From Rhynchosporium graminicola (lineage: Eukaryota > Ascomycota > Leotiomycetes > Helotiales > Ploettnerulaceae), in the NCBI GenBank assembly GCA_900074885.1, contig FJUW01000016.1:286577-350576 (forward strand): DNA of 64,000 nucleotides, in the 5' to 3' direction. How positions within the stretch are numbered: the stretch's first letter is position 1; each line of letters starts with the position of its first letter. Position numbers and translations under genes: made by a program. Shown here piece after piece: positions 46,478 through 59,304 of the stretch. The notes beneath the pieces were generated by a model. That model was not told where the DNA came from, did no database searches, and saw only the letters and a list, made by a program, of their open reading frames with translations.

Positions 46478-46635
46478 TATCACGGGACAGGAGATATCAC
46501 GGGACAGGAGATGTCACGGGACAGGGACAGATACTTAGTGTCTATTAGTTATTATCACTTAGATAGCTCCTCGTACTATAGTATTTAGAAGAATCAAGAC
46601 TTTTACCACATATATATCTCGGACGCCCTCTAATA
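46478..46635 (+). repeat. Left (5') LTR of the second gypsy element
   Basis: 158 bp. Opens with three tandem 17-bp units of the type TATCACGGGACAGGAGA (the third starts TGTCACGGG) and ends CTCTAATA, where its partner reads CTCTAACA. Preceded by GGGCT. Confidence 0.93.
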
Positions 46636-49600
46636 TAGTAGTAATTCCAAGTTTATAAGGTAAAATTAAGTCTCTAAACTACGATCCCCTTATATAAAGG
46701 ACCTTTTATAGCCCTTTCTTACCCCGGAACCCCTGCGATAAACCGGAGACTTATAGAGGTTTACTAGTAGTATTACTCTATATACTACTATATCAGAGGC
46801 TCTAATACTAAAGGGAGGGCTAATCACTTAAGAGATTACTAGGGGAGATTTTTATCTTTAATACCCGAATCAGAGCAATTTATACAGATATCTTTTGCCG
46901 GTCTATCTATATCCCCTGTTTAAGAATACTAAGAGATACTATAGTAGTTATTATCTAAACCTAGTCCTTTCCTTACTATACCGCGTAACTCCCGATTAAT
47001 ATAATAAGAACTAGCTACTAAGAAAGTACTAGTTATACTAATACGAATTGCGTCCTGAAGTTAACGCTAACGTATATCCCTACTTATCGATTTATAAATA
47101 ATCCGAGACTAAGCCTTTCCTGAGCTAGCTGTTCCGGCTATAGCTTTCTATCAAAGATAGAGCTCTCTAGCTAATTAGTTATCGTAATTATCGGAGTCTC
47201 TCTTATTTAGATAGTTTATTTTACTAAATTATAAAACCTTACCTAGTGTTAAGGAATTAGCGAGATAACTATAAGAGAGGTTTATCCTATTTATATTATC
47301 GTTAGCTATAGCTATAGCGCTAGTTTATATTAAGAATAAGTGGAAGAGTAATACTATCTTTATCTAGGTATTATAAGAGGATATAGAGGACAGAGGTAAT
47401 AAGCACTTAGTTAGATTAATCCTCTTACTAATTCTGAGATAAGCTAGAGCTTTAGTCCGCACTCTAGACTCTGATATTCTTACTAACTTAAAAGATAAGG
47501 CTATTAGAGCGATTAGTACTCTAGGAATAATAGCCCTTAAGTTAATAGTATCCTTTAATACTTTCTTAACTTAGTTCTAAGCCGGTCCCCTAGAAGCTAA
47601 GATAACTATATATATATCTTTTATACTAGTAGTACTAAGACTGTTAATCTCTCGCACCCTAGCGCCTATCCGACCCTTTATTAAGACAGAAATTCCTCTT
47701 CTAAATCACTGCTACTATAACCTTATATACGATAATAATACGCCTGATATAGGAGATAGAGAAGACTCGGACCCCTAAGACTCAAGGAGACTATAGTAGG
47801 ATAATAGGCCACGCGTGCCTAATACCTAATACCGACGACTTCGCCTATAGGATATAGGATAATTTAATAGTACTACTTCTATTATAGGCTATATCGCAAT
47901 ACTTAATATAATAGTAGCTTATTACGAAGAGGATATAGTCCTTAAGGTCCTACTAATTTATATAAAGAATAAGGCTATTATTTAGCTTAATACCTTATCT
48001 CTAGAGATTACTAGCTTTATAGCTCAGAGCTTAGAAGAATAGAAATATTAACTCTTACTCTAATTCCATACGAATCCAAGTGTAGCAGTCCGGAAGGCTA
48101 ACGCCTTAAGATACTCTTTTAAGAATAAGAGCGAGTTATCCTTAAGATAATTCTTAGATAATAAATATAATCTCTATATCGAGGTAAGAGAGATAAACTA
48201 AGACCTTATTATCCGACGAATACACTAAGCCTTAGATCTAAGCCTAGCTGCGAGTATACTATTATAGGACTATAGTAATATAGTAAACGAGTTTAAGTCA
48301 AAAATCTATAATACGAAGAACTAGGTAAAGGAAGCTTACTTATAGATCTAGTCACGTATCGACGAGTAAACTAAGGAGATATAGAAGTTATAACGATTAG
48401 TAATAGATAATTCGCACCGCTAAGGTATTAGGCGAGACAGAGACCCTCGAAGCGAATAATAGAGTTAAGTACTAATAGTACTAATAGTATAGTATCTGAT
48501 AATAATAGCGCCTACTTAACTCTTAACTCTCTATTCGCGACCTTAGATACTACTAGTAAAATATACTAAATTCAGAAGAAAGTAATAATAAGAGAAGAAG
48601 AGGGATAAGGCTATCGAGTTAACTATATTAGTACTAGCCTCCGCACCGACTGCTCGGCGTAACGTAAGATAACCTTATTAGAACTAGCTGCTATACTAGT
48701 ACTAACCTCAAGTACTTAAAATAATAAACTAGCTCTAGTACTCTCTTTAGTATCTACTAATAACTAGAACCTTTAATAAGTATAATACGTACTATTCGTA
48801 ACTACCTATTATATTAAACTATTCTAATAACGATTTCATATATTAGCCTAACTGAGATTACGACTCGGAAGATAACGAATCGCCCGAAACCTTAAGTCTT
48901 TTCCTATCCGCGGACTCGGGAAAGGTTTATCGCGAGACCTAGGGGAGGTCCTCTTGTAGCTTTATTCTTACTTAAACTCTATTTTAGTAATATTATTAGT
49001 TTTTAATAAGCTTTCTTTAGCGCTATTCTTAATGAAATATATAAAAAATATAGATTAAACTTAAACTAAGAAACTATTATTCTTATCTATTATACCTACT
49101 TATATATCCCTTTCTTATAAAGACGCAGAAGAAGAGGACTTTATTCTAGTTAAGAACCCTTCTGTTATAATCTTACTTATTGCCTCGGAAAGAGACGTAT
49201 TAATCTCTTATCCTTATACTATAAAGACCCCGGACCTATAACCTTAGGAGTCGAAGGATAAGATATCTATCTTCCTAAATAATACTTCTTTTATAGCTAA
49301 TATATATACTAGAATCTAAATATTAAGTAAGAATAACTTTCCGATAGAAGCTATTACTAATACTACTTCGCTTATTAGATTAATTAATAAGCTAAGTCTA
49401 GCGTAGTACTTCCCTTCCGTAAGGACTCGACGTAGAATAGATAGCTTATAAGTTAATCTTTCTAGTATAAGTTCAGGTCCTACTATTTCCGATTACGTCG
49501 AGATAGCTATCTTATATAGGATAATCTCTAGTAAAGGACTTCTATAGTTTCCTATATACTACTATTATATTATACTAAAGATACTAGGAGGAATTCTTCT

Positions 49601-50459
49601 TAAGCTCGACTTTTTCTCGGAAAATAAACTTAACTTTAGATAAGAGTTATTAGGGAAGCTATACTATCTATAAGTAGGAGATAGTAATAACTATATACTC
49701 CTTAAGATAACTAAAGTAGCGAAGACTATAGATTCTGCCCCGAAGCGTACTAATATCTACTTTCTATAGATAATAATAATATAACTAAGGGAGGGAATTA
49801 ATTTACTTATTATATACTACTTACTATCTAAACGTTAAGATAGGTATATAGTATATCCTTATCCTTAAGTCGATATATCACTTAGTAAATTCAGTTTAAT
49901 AGTTAACGCTATTACTATAGGCCTCCTTATATCTATTCTATTCGCTAATCTAAGGGGGACACTTATCTATCTACGATATAGATAGATATTAGGGATACTC
50001 GAATAATATATACCTAAAATTAAAAACTATCTAGTACTACTAAACTTAGTTAGTATTTACGAAAGATAACCCTTTATAGAGGAGGAGCTAGAAGGGAGGT
50101 ACCTAGCTAGTACTCCGTTTTTAATTAGACCCCTTCCCGAAGATATAGTAGAACCGGATATATTAAATGCCTTTAGACTAGATATTAAGGTTAAGATTCA
50201 GGATATTCTTTACTAGTATATATCCCTATTCTGCTATAAACTCGGACAGTTTAATAACAGAATTAATATACTTATATTATTTAAGAAAGGTATCGAGATT
50301 AATAACTTGAAAAGAGTATTATTCCTATAATCCTAAAGAGATAAGGTAGAGATAGATAAAATCTTAGATCTAATAAGAGCTAATAGCTCCCTAGTACTAG
50401 TACTCCTCGGATAACTTTCACTAGCTTTAGCTCTAGTATTTATTATCTATAGAAACGGA

Positions 50460-50830
50460 AAGCTAAGAGTTATAATCGATCTCAGAAAAGTTAATATAAA
50501 GTTAATACTTAATATATATCTATTACCTAAGGCTAATGACATCTTATCTGCTATAAGTAGAGTAACGATTTTCTCTAGTATCGACCTTACTAAATCCTTC
50601 TTCTAATAGCCTTTAGAGCTAGTAGACTAATAGAAGATAGCGTTAGTTACTATATATAAGGGATATGAAATGCTTATTATTATAATAATAAGTCTAGCGA
50701 TAACTCTAGTATTCTTCTAAGTATATATAGAGAATCTATTTTACTAATACCTTTAGAAATTCGTTATTATTTATATCGATAATATAATTATCTTTTCTAC
50801 TACCTCGGAATAATATATAAAGGACCTAGA
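50460..50830 (+). pseudogene. Reverse transcriptase relic of the second element
   Basis: The frame reads LRVIIDLRKVNIKLILN, IYLLPKANDILSAIS, FSSIDLTKSFF, ALVTIYKGYEML and VIIYIDNIIIFS. These are the gypsy RT blocks in order, with stops at former Gln/Arg/Trp codons. The catalytic motif is YIDN (50772-50783) instead of YIDD. Confidence 0.88.
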
Positions 50831-52314
50831 TCTGGCGCTTACCTTACTAGAGGACGCCGGAGTTATACTAGCTCTAGGAAAATACTACTTCGCTTAGCTA
50901 TCTATTAAGGCACTAAGATATAAAGTATCTAGATTAGAGCTAAATACCCTAGAGGAGAAGATAGAAGTAGTATAATCTTAGGAATTTCTAAGAACCTTAT
51001 CTTAATTAGAGAAAGCGCTAGGATTTTTCAGGTACTATCGCAAATTTATATTATACTACGTAGCTATCTCCTTATTATTATTAGAGCTTAAGATAATCGG
51101 ATTCAGGAATATACTACGAGAGGGAGTAAGATAAGGTAACTATACTAAAGCGATACTTATTTCGCTTCCCTAACTAAGATATAAAGAATATACTAATTTG
51201 ACTTAGTCTTAGAAAGCTAAATATTATAAAGATACTAAATTATACTCTAAGTAATATATAGATAACCTACTATATAGGTCTAAACTAGTATTCGATATAT
51301 TAAAAGACTAGCTTACTTTAGCGCTAATCCTTAAATTCCCTGACTTTAGATAAGACTTTATACTTTATATTAATAGTTCTAAGGAATTTAGGTATAGCGT
51401 AGCTCTTCACTAGATAGATACTACTAATAGGGTAGAAAAGCTAGTCCTATTTCTATCTAAGTCCTTATCTATAGTAGAAATAAATTACTAGCCTACTGAG
51501 CTAGAGATAAGCGTACTAGTATAAGCGCTAGAGAAGTTACTATAATATCTTAATAGTGTAAATTTTATTATCTATACAGATTATTAAGTAATATTATCCT
51601 GCTTTAAGGATCGTCTGCGTAAGAAGAGTACTAGATTAGATAATTAGTTTCTCTTCTTAGTAAAATATACATATAAGATAAATATAATCTATAGAGCTAG
51701 GAAGATATACTTAAACGCAGATACCTTAAGCTAGCTATAGCGCTAACTACCCTAAGAAGTAGAGGTATAAGGAATATCAAATATAGTATATAATTCAATA
51801 AACAGAGATATCTTAGTCCTAAAGGTATTATATTACCTAGTGTAAGATAACGAGATAGTTATATATTCTATCTTAGTATATATAGATAAATAATTAGTAG
51901 TATCTATCTTATACTAGCTTTCGACAGATAGGACTTTTGGATAGCTTTACTATAAGATGAAGATAAACTACTATAAGTCTCCTCGGAATAAATATATATC
52001 TACTTTTAAGTTATTTCGATTCGATACCAGAATAAAATTACTTTTCTTTTATAACTCTAATAAGGTTAAGCGCTTATATATACCTGAAAAGTCAATTAGA
52101 AAGATTCTTATTATCGCCTACGATAATCGGGTATATGTAGAAGTATAAAGAATATATGATTTTCTAAAGGATAAGGTATTTATATATAAGATATAGTATA
52201 TAGTTTAATTATACGCAGTATCCTATCCTACTTATCGAATAGCGAAACTAGGCAGAAGCTTACCTAGCGATATACTTATACTAATTCCGCCTCTACTTAC
52301 TTAACTCTATACGT

Positions 52315-53405
52315 TCTATATAGACTTAATTATAGGATTCCTAAATTCTAAAGAAAGATACGACTCGGTCTTACTATTTATAGACTAGATTATAAAATAG
52401 ATTAAGGTTATTATTAGATATAAGGATTAGGGGGCCGAAGACTAGGCTAAAGCCTATTATAAGGACACGTACGCGGATTTAGGAGTACTAGAAAGGATAA
52501 TATTAGATTAAGATATATGATTTACTAGCGGTTTTTAGGGAGATATATATAGTTTCGCTAATATTAGCTTAGCCTTTACTATAGCGAATAACCCTAAAGC
52601 AGATAGTTAATCAGAATAGTCTAATTAAATATTTATCTACGCTTTACGCTATATTATTACTAAACGTTTCGATTAGTCTAATTAGAAAGGTTTTATACTA
52701 GCTATATCTTTTATCCTTAATACTTTAGAAAACACTTCTATTAGGTTTATACCTTACGAACTAAGATTTAGATAAAAACCCTGATCCCCTTTCTCTTTTA
52801 CTAATTATATTACTACTTACGTATTTACTATAAAGGAAGGGCAGGACTTTATACGAAACTATTAAGCCTTATTTCAGGACGCGATAGAGTTAGTCGTATT
52901 AGTATAATCTCGTATGAAACTTGCCTTTAATAAGAGCCGGATACTAGTATTACTAGAGCTAGGGACTGAAGTTTATATCAGACTTACTAAAGGGATAGAC
53001 TCTAGTTATAGACTCTTATAAAACTAGACTAAGTTATCTTTTATTAAGTTAGGACTATATAAGATTATCAGACGAATAAACCCTTTAGCTTACGAATTAG
53101 ATCTGCCTGAATAGATAAGTATATACTTAGTAGTCTTAATCGAGCACTTAGAATCAGTAGTACTTGACTTATATCATAAGATAGCGCTTAAACCGGGTCC
53201 TATATATAACGAAGATAGCACCGAATATTATATTATCGAGAAGATACTATGTAAGGAACTAAGAAAATAACCCGGGGATAGGATAAGGAAAGTGTATTAT
53301 AAAGTTAAGTATTTAAGCTATTATATAACTTCTTAGGAACCTGCTTTAGTATTAAAGGAAGACGTGCCGAATCTAGTATCTAAATTCGAGCGTTCCTTAG
53401 TATAC
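52315..53405 (+). pseudogene. Integrase and chromodomain relic of the second element
   Basis: The plus strand reads YDSVLLFIDRIIK, then YKDTYADLGVLERIIL, then FANISLAFTIANNPKADS. This corresponds to the DD35E integrase core, where a GQSER-type motif is expected after KAD. Downstream, INPLAYELDLPE, VVLIEHLE and a block YYIIEKIL...VYYKVKYL match a GPY/F-like and chromodomain-type C-terminus of chromoviruses. Stops are of RIP type. Confidence 0.8.
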
Positions 53406-53414
53406 TAATAATAA

Positions 53415-56252
53415 GTCGTCTACGTGACGCATATTTTAGTAAATTAGCCTTATTAATATTCACGCCCTACTATTACCTTATTTACTTACTTAAGCTTCTT
53501 CTTATCTAGCTTACGCATATAAAATTCTATTAATAATAATCTTGCTATTATATATCGACTCTCTCGCTATTAACTCTATATTAACTACGATAAGAGTCTA
53601 CCTTATAGATTACTCCTTCGACTGAATATAGCGACTAATAATAATATATTAAGAACTCTTAAATCCCTTACTCTATTATCCCTAGTATACTCGTTATCTT
53701 CTCTCACTCGACTGATTCGTCGAAGTAATATTCCATAAGTCTTTTAAGGTCTTCGAGATAGATTACTTTATCTCAATATTAAGAGAAACGAATATAGTTT
53801 AAGGTATAAGATAAGTAGTATTATTAGAGTTACTTAAGATATCCCCTCTAACCTTACTATATAGAGCAGAGAGTTAGATAACCCTTACGAGTATACTAAC
53901 TTAAATAGTAACCTCTTATAGGGACTCTAATAACTGTTTATACTCTATTACGAAGCTCCTAAGGATAGAATATATTATGAAAACTAGTTATACTTATACT
54001 TACTACATTAGAATAATAAGGAATCAGTCCTAGTTATCGAACGCCCCTAAGGTAACGTTTATGTTCTAACTAGTATATATCCCGGGGACTATCTAATCAG
54101 CGTAGCTTATTATAATATAGTAATAGGTAATCTTTTTAAATAGTTCCTAGCTAACTTTTTACTAATTAAAATTAATTGATACTTATACTCTTAGCGAGTC
54201 GCCTTCGGAGACGCCTTCCGCCTACGCCTTACTATAAGTAACTTCCCTCTGAATAGTCTTATAACTCCCGATTTCAGAATCAGATATATTATCTATCCTA
54301 ACAGAGATATTATAGTTCTCGGAAGCTAGAAGTTTAAAGCTACTAATATTACAGAGGAGATATAGTATAATTAGTACTACTATTTCATGGAAATTATTAC
54401 TTAAGGATATCTTAGAAATAAACTCTATATAATTCTTTAAGAACTATAAGAGCTAAAGATATAGAAGAAGATACGATAAAAGAGATTAAAGGAGACTAGA
54501 ATAATTAAACTTATTAAGGAGTATAAAGAGAAGATATAGATAAGTAGGAAAGTATTTTAACTAATTAGTACTTCCTTAGTATTCGATAGTTTATATTAGA
54601 CCTTATCTCTATTAGTTAAGACTAAGGAGGATATTAGTATTATCATAAGACGTAGAACTAATAGATAATTCATTCTTAATAACGCGCTAATAAGAAGGCA
54701 CGATAGTTTAAAGCTAAGCTTTAAAATATTCCTATAAGCTATAGCTTCCGCTATAATATATTATAGCGTATATATTTCACTTATAGTAGAGACAGAGCGT
54801 ATATATAAATCAATAGAAGACTTCCTCTATATACTCGACTAATCTCTATTAGATAGGGACCGGGCTAACTACGTACTATATCTTCTTTAAATATTATATA
54901 ATAGACGTTCCTTAATAATTCAAGCTTACGCGGATACTAAAGTAATTATCGAAGAATATTTTCGCGCGCTTTAAGACGTACTAAACCCTATCGCTATTCT
55001 AGACGCCTTACTAACTACGTTAATTAGTACGTCTTATAGATCTATAATCGCACTGCTAAGCGAGGTCATATATACTATTACGCTAGAGACGGTCGGGCTA
55101 GTATAAATCTTACGCCTAGTAGTACTAGATATAGTTATAAGTATAATAGCTCTTCTAAGAATTAATATTAATAGACCGGGCTATAATACGGAATTTATAC
55201 TGAAATTAGCTTATTAAGCACCTTTCCGCGACTTAGATCTAATGATTATAACATCGGGAATTTTATTTTATATCTTAAGATATCTCCTAATACTATATAC
55301 GCTTAAGCTACAATAAGTACCTATCGTAAGTAATAAGATAAAGGACCTTATATTCTTACGTGAACATTTAAACGCACGTAGCCTAATTTTCTAGAGCGAG
55401 ATTAAAAGTAGTATAATAGTATATTAATAGTTATTAGATTAAAATTCGTATTTAATTAAGCCTTATATTAATACTAGAAATATAACGAATCTGATTATAT
55501 TATCTCTAGATTACGATATCTAATCTAAATTACTAGTAACGCTTATTAATAATATAGAAGAAGACTTAGTTATAGTAAATACTAAGGGCGGACAAAAGTT
55601 AAAGAGAACCTAGGAGACTGATATTATAAAACTAAACGATAGCGCCCCGAAGCGGTATAAATCCTTTATCTTTACTCTATTATAACTTCTAATATATTAA
55701 CCTTTAAAGCTAGGATACTACTAGAGAGTTATAGACCTAATTAAGAATAGAATACTATTCCTAAGGAAATTGATAAGTATATAAGGGCTACCTCGTATCG
55801 CTAGTAACTCAGAAATAATATATACTATTAAAGACTTAGTTAATAGAGAGAACTAGGGTAATACTATAAATAGCTGCTTTTTTAGTACTATAGTACCGGA
55901 TATAGACCCTTAACTATACGAGCTAAGATACTCCTACCTAAAGAGAAAGCTAATAAGTATAGCCTTACTAACTATATAGACTACTAACCTTACGGAAGAT
56001 AGTAATAATAACCTTACTATATTACTAATACCTATAAGATCCTTTACTAAAGGAAAGTCTAGAGTAGTAATTAAGTTCATAAAGAAACTAGCTGCAGAAA
56101 AGTCTTCCTTAAAGAAGATAGTAGGAGTATTAGCTAAAAAGAGTAACGATAGTATAGAGGATATGACTTTAATTCTATAGATTATAACGAGGTTATATTT
56201 CAAAGAAGACGTTCTAGACTCGTCGGGAGAGAGCGGCGAAGATAATTACTAA
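53415..56252 (+). pseudogene. Unidentified extra ORF relic at the 3' end of the second gypsy element
   Basis: After three consecutive TAA codons (53406-53414) one frame, the same as the chromodomain frame, stays coherent for about 946 codons. Its interruptions are all TAA, TAG or TGA that could derive from CAA, CAG, CGA or TGG. Readable stretches include SLPYRLLLRLNIATNNNILR, LTLLSLVYSLSSLTRLIRR, SIEDFLYILD, AYADTKVIIEEYFRAL and IKFIKKLAAEKSSLKKIVGV, and the end is EDVLDSSGESGEDNY. It stops about 50 bp before the polypurine tract. I recognise no domain. It could be an env-like or other accessory protein, a second structural protein, or a captured host gene. Confidence 0.6.
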
Positions 56253-56306
56253 AAATTCTTTTTTTATCTCTAAGGATAGAGTTTTTTTCTATCTAAGGGG
56301 GGGAGA

Positions 56307-56464
56307 TATCATAGGATAGGAGATATTACGGGATAGGAGATATCACGGGACAGGGATAGATACTTAGTGTCTATTAGTTATTATCACTTAGATAGCTCCT
56401 TATACTATAGTATTTAGAAGAATCAAGACTTTTACCACATATACATCTCGGACGCCCTCTAACA
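56307..56464 (+). repeat. Right (3') LTR of the second gypsy element
   Basis: 158 bp, same length as the left LTR, with the same three 17-bp units but more C-to-T and G-to-A changes in them. Ends CTCTAACA and is followed by GGGCT. Confidence 0.93.
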
Positions 56465-58926
56465 GGGCTTGAGCTACTATTAGGGTTCTCATGCTTCTCT
56501 CTCAGAGCTTGCCTCTCCCATAGTATAGAAATCAAGTCACTTCTTCCTCTCTTTTTATCGACCCTCAAGGTACTTACTTGCCTTGCTAAAATTAGAGCAA
56601 ATGGCGTGCCCTACAAGTTTTGGTTTTCTTGTTTTGTTGTGCCAAAGTCTGATTTCTGCTCACCCCAGCTTAATCTTAGGTGTAAGTATATGTAGTACCT
56701 GAATATTAGAATATTTCAGCTCGAGCTGGTAGGATATGGCTCCACTCATTAGTGTGTGAAAATAAGCCTTGCAACTTGTCGCCATGGAGCATCTGGAACT
56801 GCTGCTGTTATTTTTCATCCGCTAAGCGAGCAATTAGCCCAGTTACACGACATATGATTTCTTAGAGTTGAGCAATGAACAAGCTTTTTTCGTGCCATAA
56901 TCTGGAATCTCATGTTAGAGATACCTGTACCTTTGTACGATTCTAGAAATTTTATCTGATCGGTCCTATTGGGCGGCCGGCCGGCCGGCCGTCGAATAGC
57001 TCCCGCGCCATGCAAGCGAATGTAAAAAGTCCGAAAGCAACATACATTCAAATTTCTTGCTCACCCGCTTGTCCCAACGTCCAGTAAGATAGGGAGGAAA
57101 TTCCATTGGCGTGTCGGCCACTCGTTTTCTTTGCCTATCGAAGTGCCTGTATCAAGTACTTGGTTGTTAGGACTGGGTTGCTTCCAGCCATGGTGAGATA
57201 CTTGATTGTAGAGCACAAGGCTCGTAGCAACCGCCGAAATCATCGACTATATTTATGCACGATTACGCAGCGACTGGTCGAAACACAGTGGGTTCTCGTA
57301 TTCCAATATGGAAGAAGGCGATTTGGACGGAAGTCAAACATCAGGTCTTTGAACTATTTGCTCCGTACGTCTGTGCTATATGTCCTTCCAACGTGGAAAC
57401 GACTGCCCATGAGCATCTCAAAATATTCGATTTAAGTATAGCCATATCCCATGTCAAGAGACGTAAATCTTCATTACTGGCTATTCAAATCGACAACTTG
57501 GACTCCATTATCTCTTATCTTGCATCTTGAGTTTTTTTTTTACAGATATGACTTCCCCTTTACAAAGTTGACTTTCGAACTAAATACTGAAAGCTTCGAG
57601 TCATTCCTGTGTTCGATCTATAGCTCAACGTCTCATCATGCTATCTTTCAAGATGGCTCTCCTGGCAGCTCTCCCTCGGACCCGCCTATGCCACTCCCAT
57701 AGCATCTCCACAAATGATACTGCCAAGGTTTCCAAGCGTGCCAAAGGGATCCATTTCATAAACTGCGTCGACTGATATTCAATCGTTCTCGTAAGCCAAT
57801 ATAACCCATTCTAGCTCATATCTAAGAATATACCAAGTATTATACCAATGATGGAAACAGAAACTGCAATCACAGCGCCGGTAATTCAAGTCTTCTTAAT
57901 AAAGGCGGTCTGGTACCATGGGTAACTCCGAATGGAGAAAGTAAAGATTGCAAGTTCTCGACTGGGACATTATTCGTATGAATCATCATTGGTGATGCGC
58001 AACGGAAGGAGAATTACTCATTCGTTAGATAAGTGACATTTTATTGAAACGACTCCCCTTTAGGTCAATTTGGAACGCCATGATTCAGTGATTGCTTTGT
58101 TAGCCAATGAAAGAATGACTTCTACGATTTAATTTTCTACGAGGATGATAACCATCCGATGTACCTGACTGGAAACAAGAACAGCTGCGCAAGTATTTAC
58201 TCTTCAGTCCTGGTAAGAGAATTTGGATGTCTGAAGTTTCAACTTAGATGATACCGCAACTTGTGTCGAGCAATCATCCCCCGATTCATTTGATAGAATT
58301 GACCGAACGGAGATGCATATTGAAAGATCTCATGCATGAAGTATATCTGAACACTGTCCTGCAGTCAACATCGAAATTACGAAACGGATATACCTTCTAG
58401 TGTGCCTTTTCTTGAGTCAAGCGAAGTCTCTTGTATTTGATTGCCACTATCAGAAACATTTTATGTTTCGTTACCAGTCTACTATTATGTTTGAATCAAT
58501 GTCGATCATCTCCGTTCGGAAGATGTTTACTTTCTTCCACCCGCATCTGCTAGTCTCGACACACTTTCGCTAAATTTAGCGTAAAACGGGGACTTCGTTT
58601 ATCGATCGCCATTCGCCGAAAGATGTTTCATAGGCTTTATCGATGGTTAATTGGTTTCATATCAAAGTATCCTGACACTATCAACGCTATCCTTCTCGTA
58701 TAATATAATGTATTCAGCCTCACCGGGGAACCTTGCCCCCGAGCACGAGGCTTAGCGGCCTCACCAAGGTCGATGCTCAGTCGGATTCGGAAAGGTGGGT
58801 TTGATGAACACACTACCATGAAACATACCATCTCCAATTCCATCATCCTCACACCTTCCAAAAGTACAAATACAAACCAACCCTTCAAAGACTTCTTTCT
58901 GATCAACCATCAAAGAGTACTTCAAG
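56465..58926. other. Gene-poor region
   Basis: A pure (GGCC) run near 56973-56990 stands out. Several plus-strand frames of 60-109 codons overlap at 57106-57530 (one contains GRNTVGSRIPIWKKAIWTEV), but no domain or consistent splice model was found, so nothing is called. The last part is the promoter of the GPI-protein gene. Confidence 0.4.
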
Positions 58927-59304
58927 ATGTTCTTCCAAAACCCACTCCAATACATTCTCGCTCTCAGCTGCGCCGCTTCCCTCACAGCAGTTGTCTCAGC
59001 TCAAGAGATGCTCACGCCAGGAATTATCACCTCAACATTTCCTACGTCGCCAATGCCTTCATCTTCCTCCATGGCCTCTCAATTCAGTACGGCCCTCTCA
59101 TCTCCTTCACCAACGCCTACAACTACTGGTGCGACTGCTACTGCAACTACCACTGGGACCAAGACGACTTCTCGGTCATCAACGCGTACTCATACGGCGG
59201 CGAAGGCGACGGGCTCGAAGAGTGCAGCTAGGAAGCTCGAGTACGGTTCTTGGGCTGGACCGGTGGTTCTTGGTGCTGTGGGTTGGTTGGGGGTTGTGAT
59301 ATAA
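58927..59304 (+). CDS. Small Ser/Thr-rich GPI-anchored cell-wall protein
   Basis: A single exon of 125 residues. The signal peptide is LQYILALSCAASLTAVVSA, with likely cleavage before QE. It is followed by about 75 residues of Ser/Thr/Pro/Ala-rich, presumably O-glycosylated sequence. The C-terminus is typical for GPI attachment: a small-residue and basic region (GSKSAARKLEYGS) and a terminal hydrophobic tail (GPVVLGAVGWLGVVI). There is no cysteine framework and no known enzymatic domain, so a structural cell-wall or surface role is the reasonable inference. Confidence 0.82.
   Translation: MFFQNPLQYILALSCAASLTAVVSAQEMLTPGIITSTFPTSPMPSSSSMASQFSTALSSPSPTPTTTGATATATTTGTKTTSRSSTRTHTAAKATGSKSAARKLEYGSWAGPVVLGAVGWLGVVI

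Larger units (their letters stand above)
46478..56464 (+). mobile_element. Complete Ty3/gypsy (chromovirus-type) element, RIP-inactivated, with extra 3' coding region
   Basis: Two 158-bp LTRs bound a 9,987-bp unit, with the exact target duplication GGGCT at 46473-46477 and 56465-56469. A polypurine run (AAGGGGGGGAGA) sits directly before the right LTR, so the plus strand is coding. The pol order is RT (about 50460-50830), RNase H region, integrase (about 52315-52790) and a chromodomain-like segment (about 53220-53370). All frames carry frequent TAA/TAG/TGA at positions consistent with C-to-T or G-to-A decay, and the sequence is TA-rich throughout. Beyond the chromodomain a further 2.8 kb remains readable in one frame (listed separately), which makes the element about 3.4 kb longer than the first one. 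Confidence 0.92.

Noticed and set aside
51957..52148. 63-codon open frame in the second element
   Set aside because: A short stop-free stretch inside the RIPped pol region upstream of the integrase core, not an independent gene.
55934..56203. 89-codon minus-strand frame within the second gypsy element
   Set aside because: Antisense to the plus-strand extra ORF relic; AT-rich RIPped sequence produces such frames by chance.
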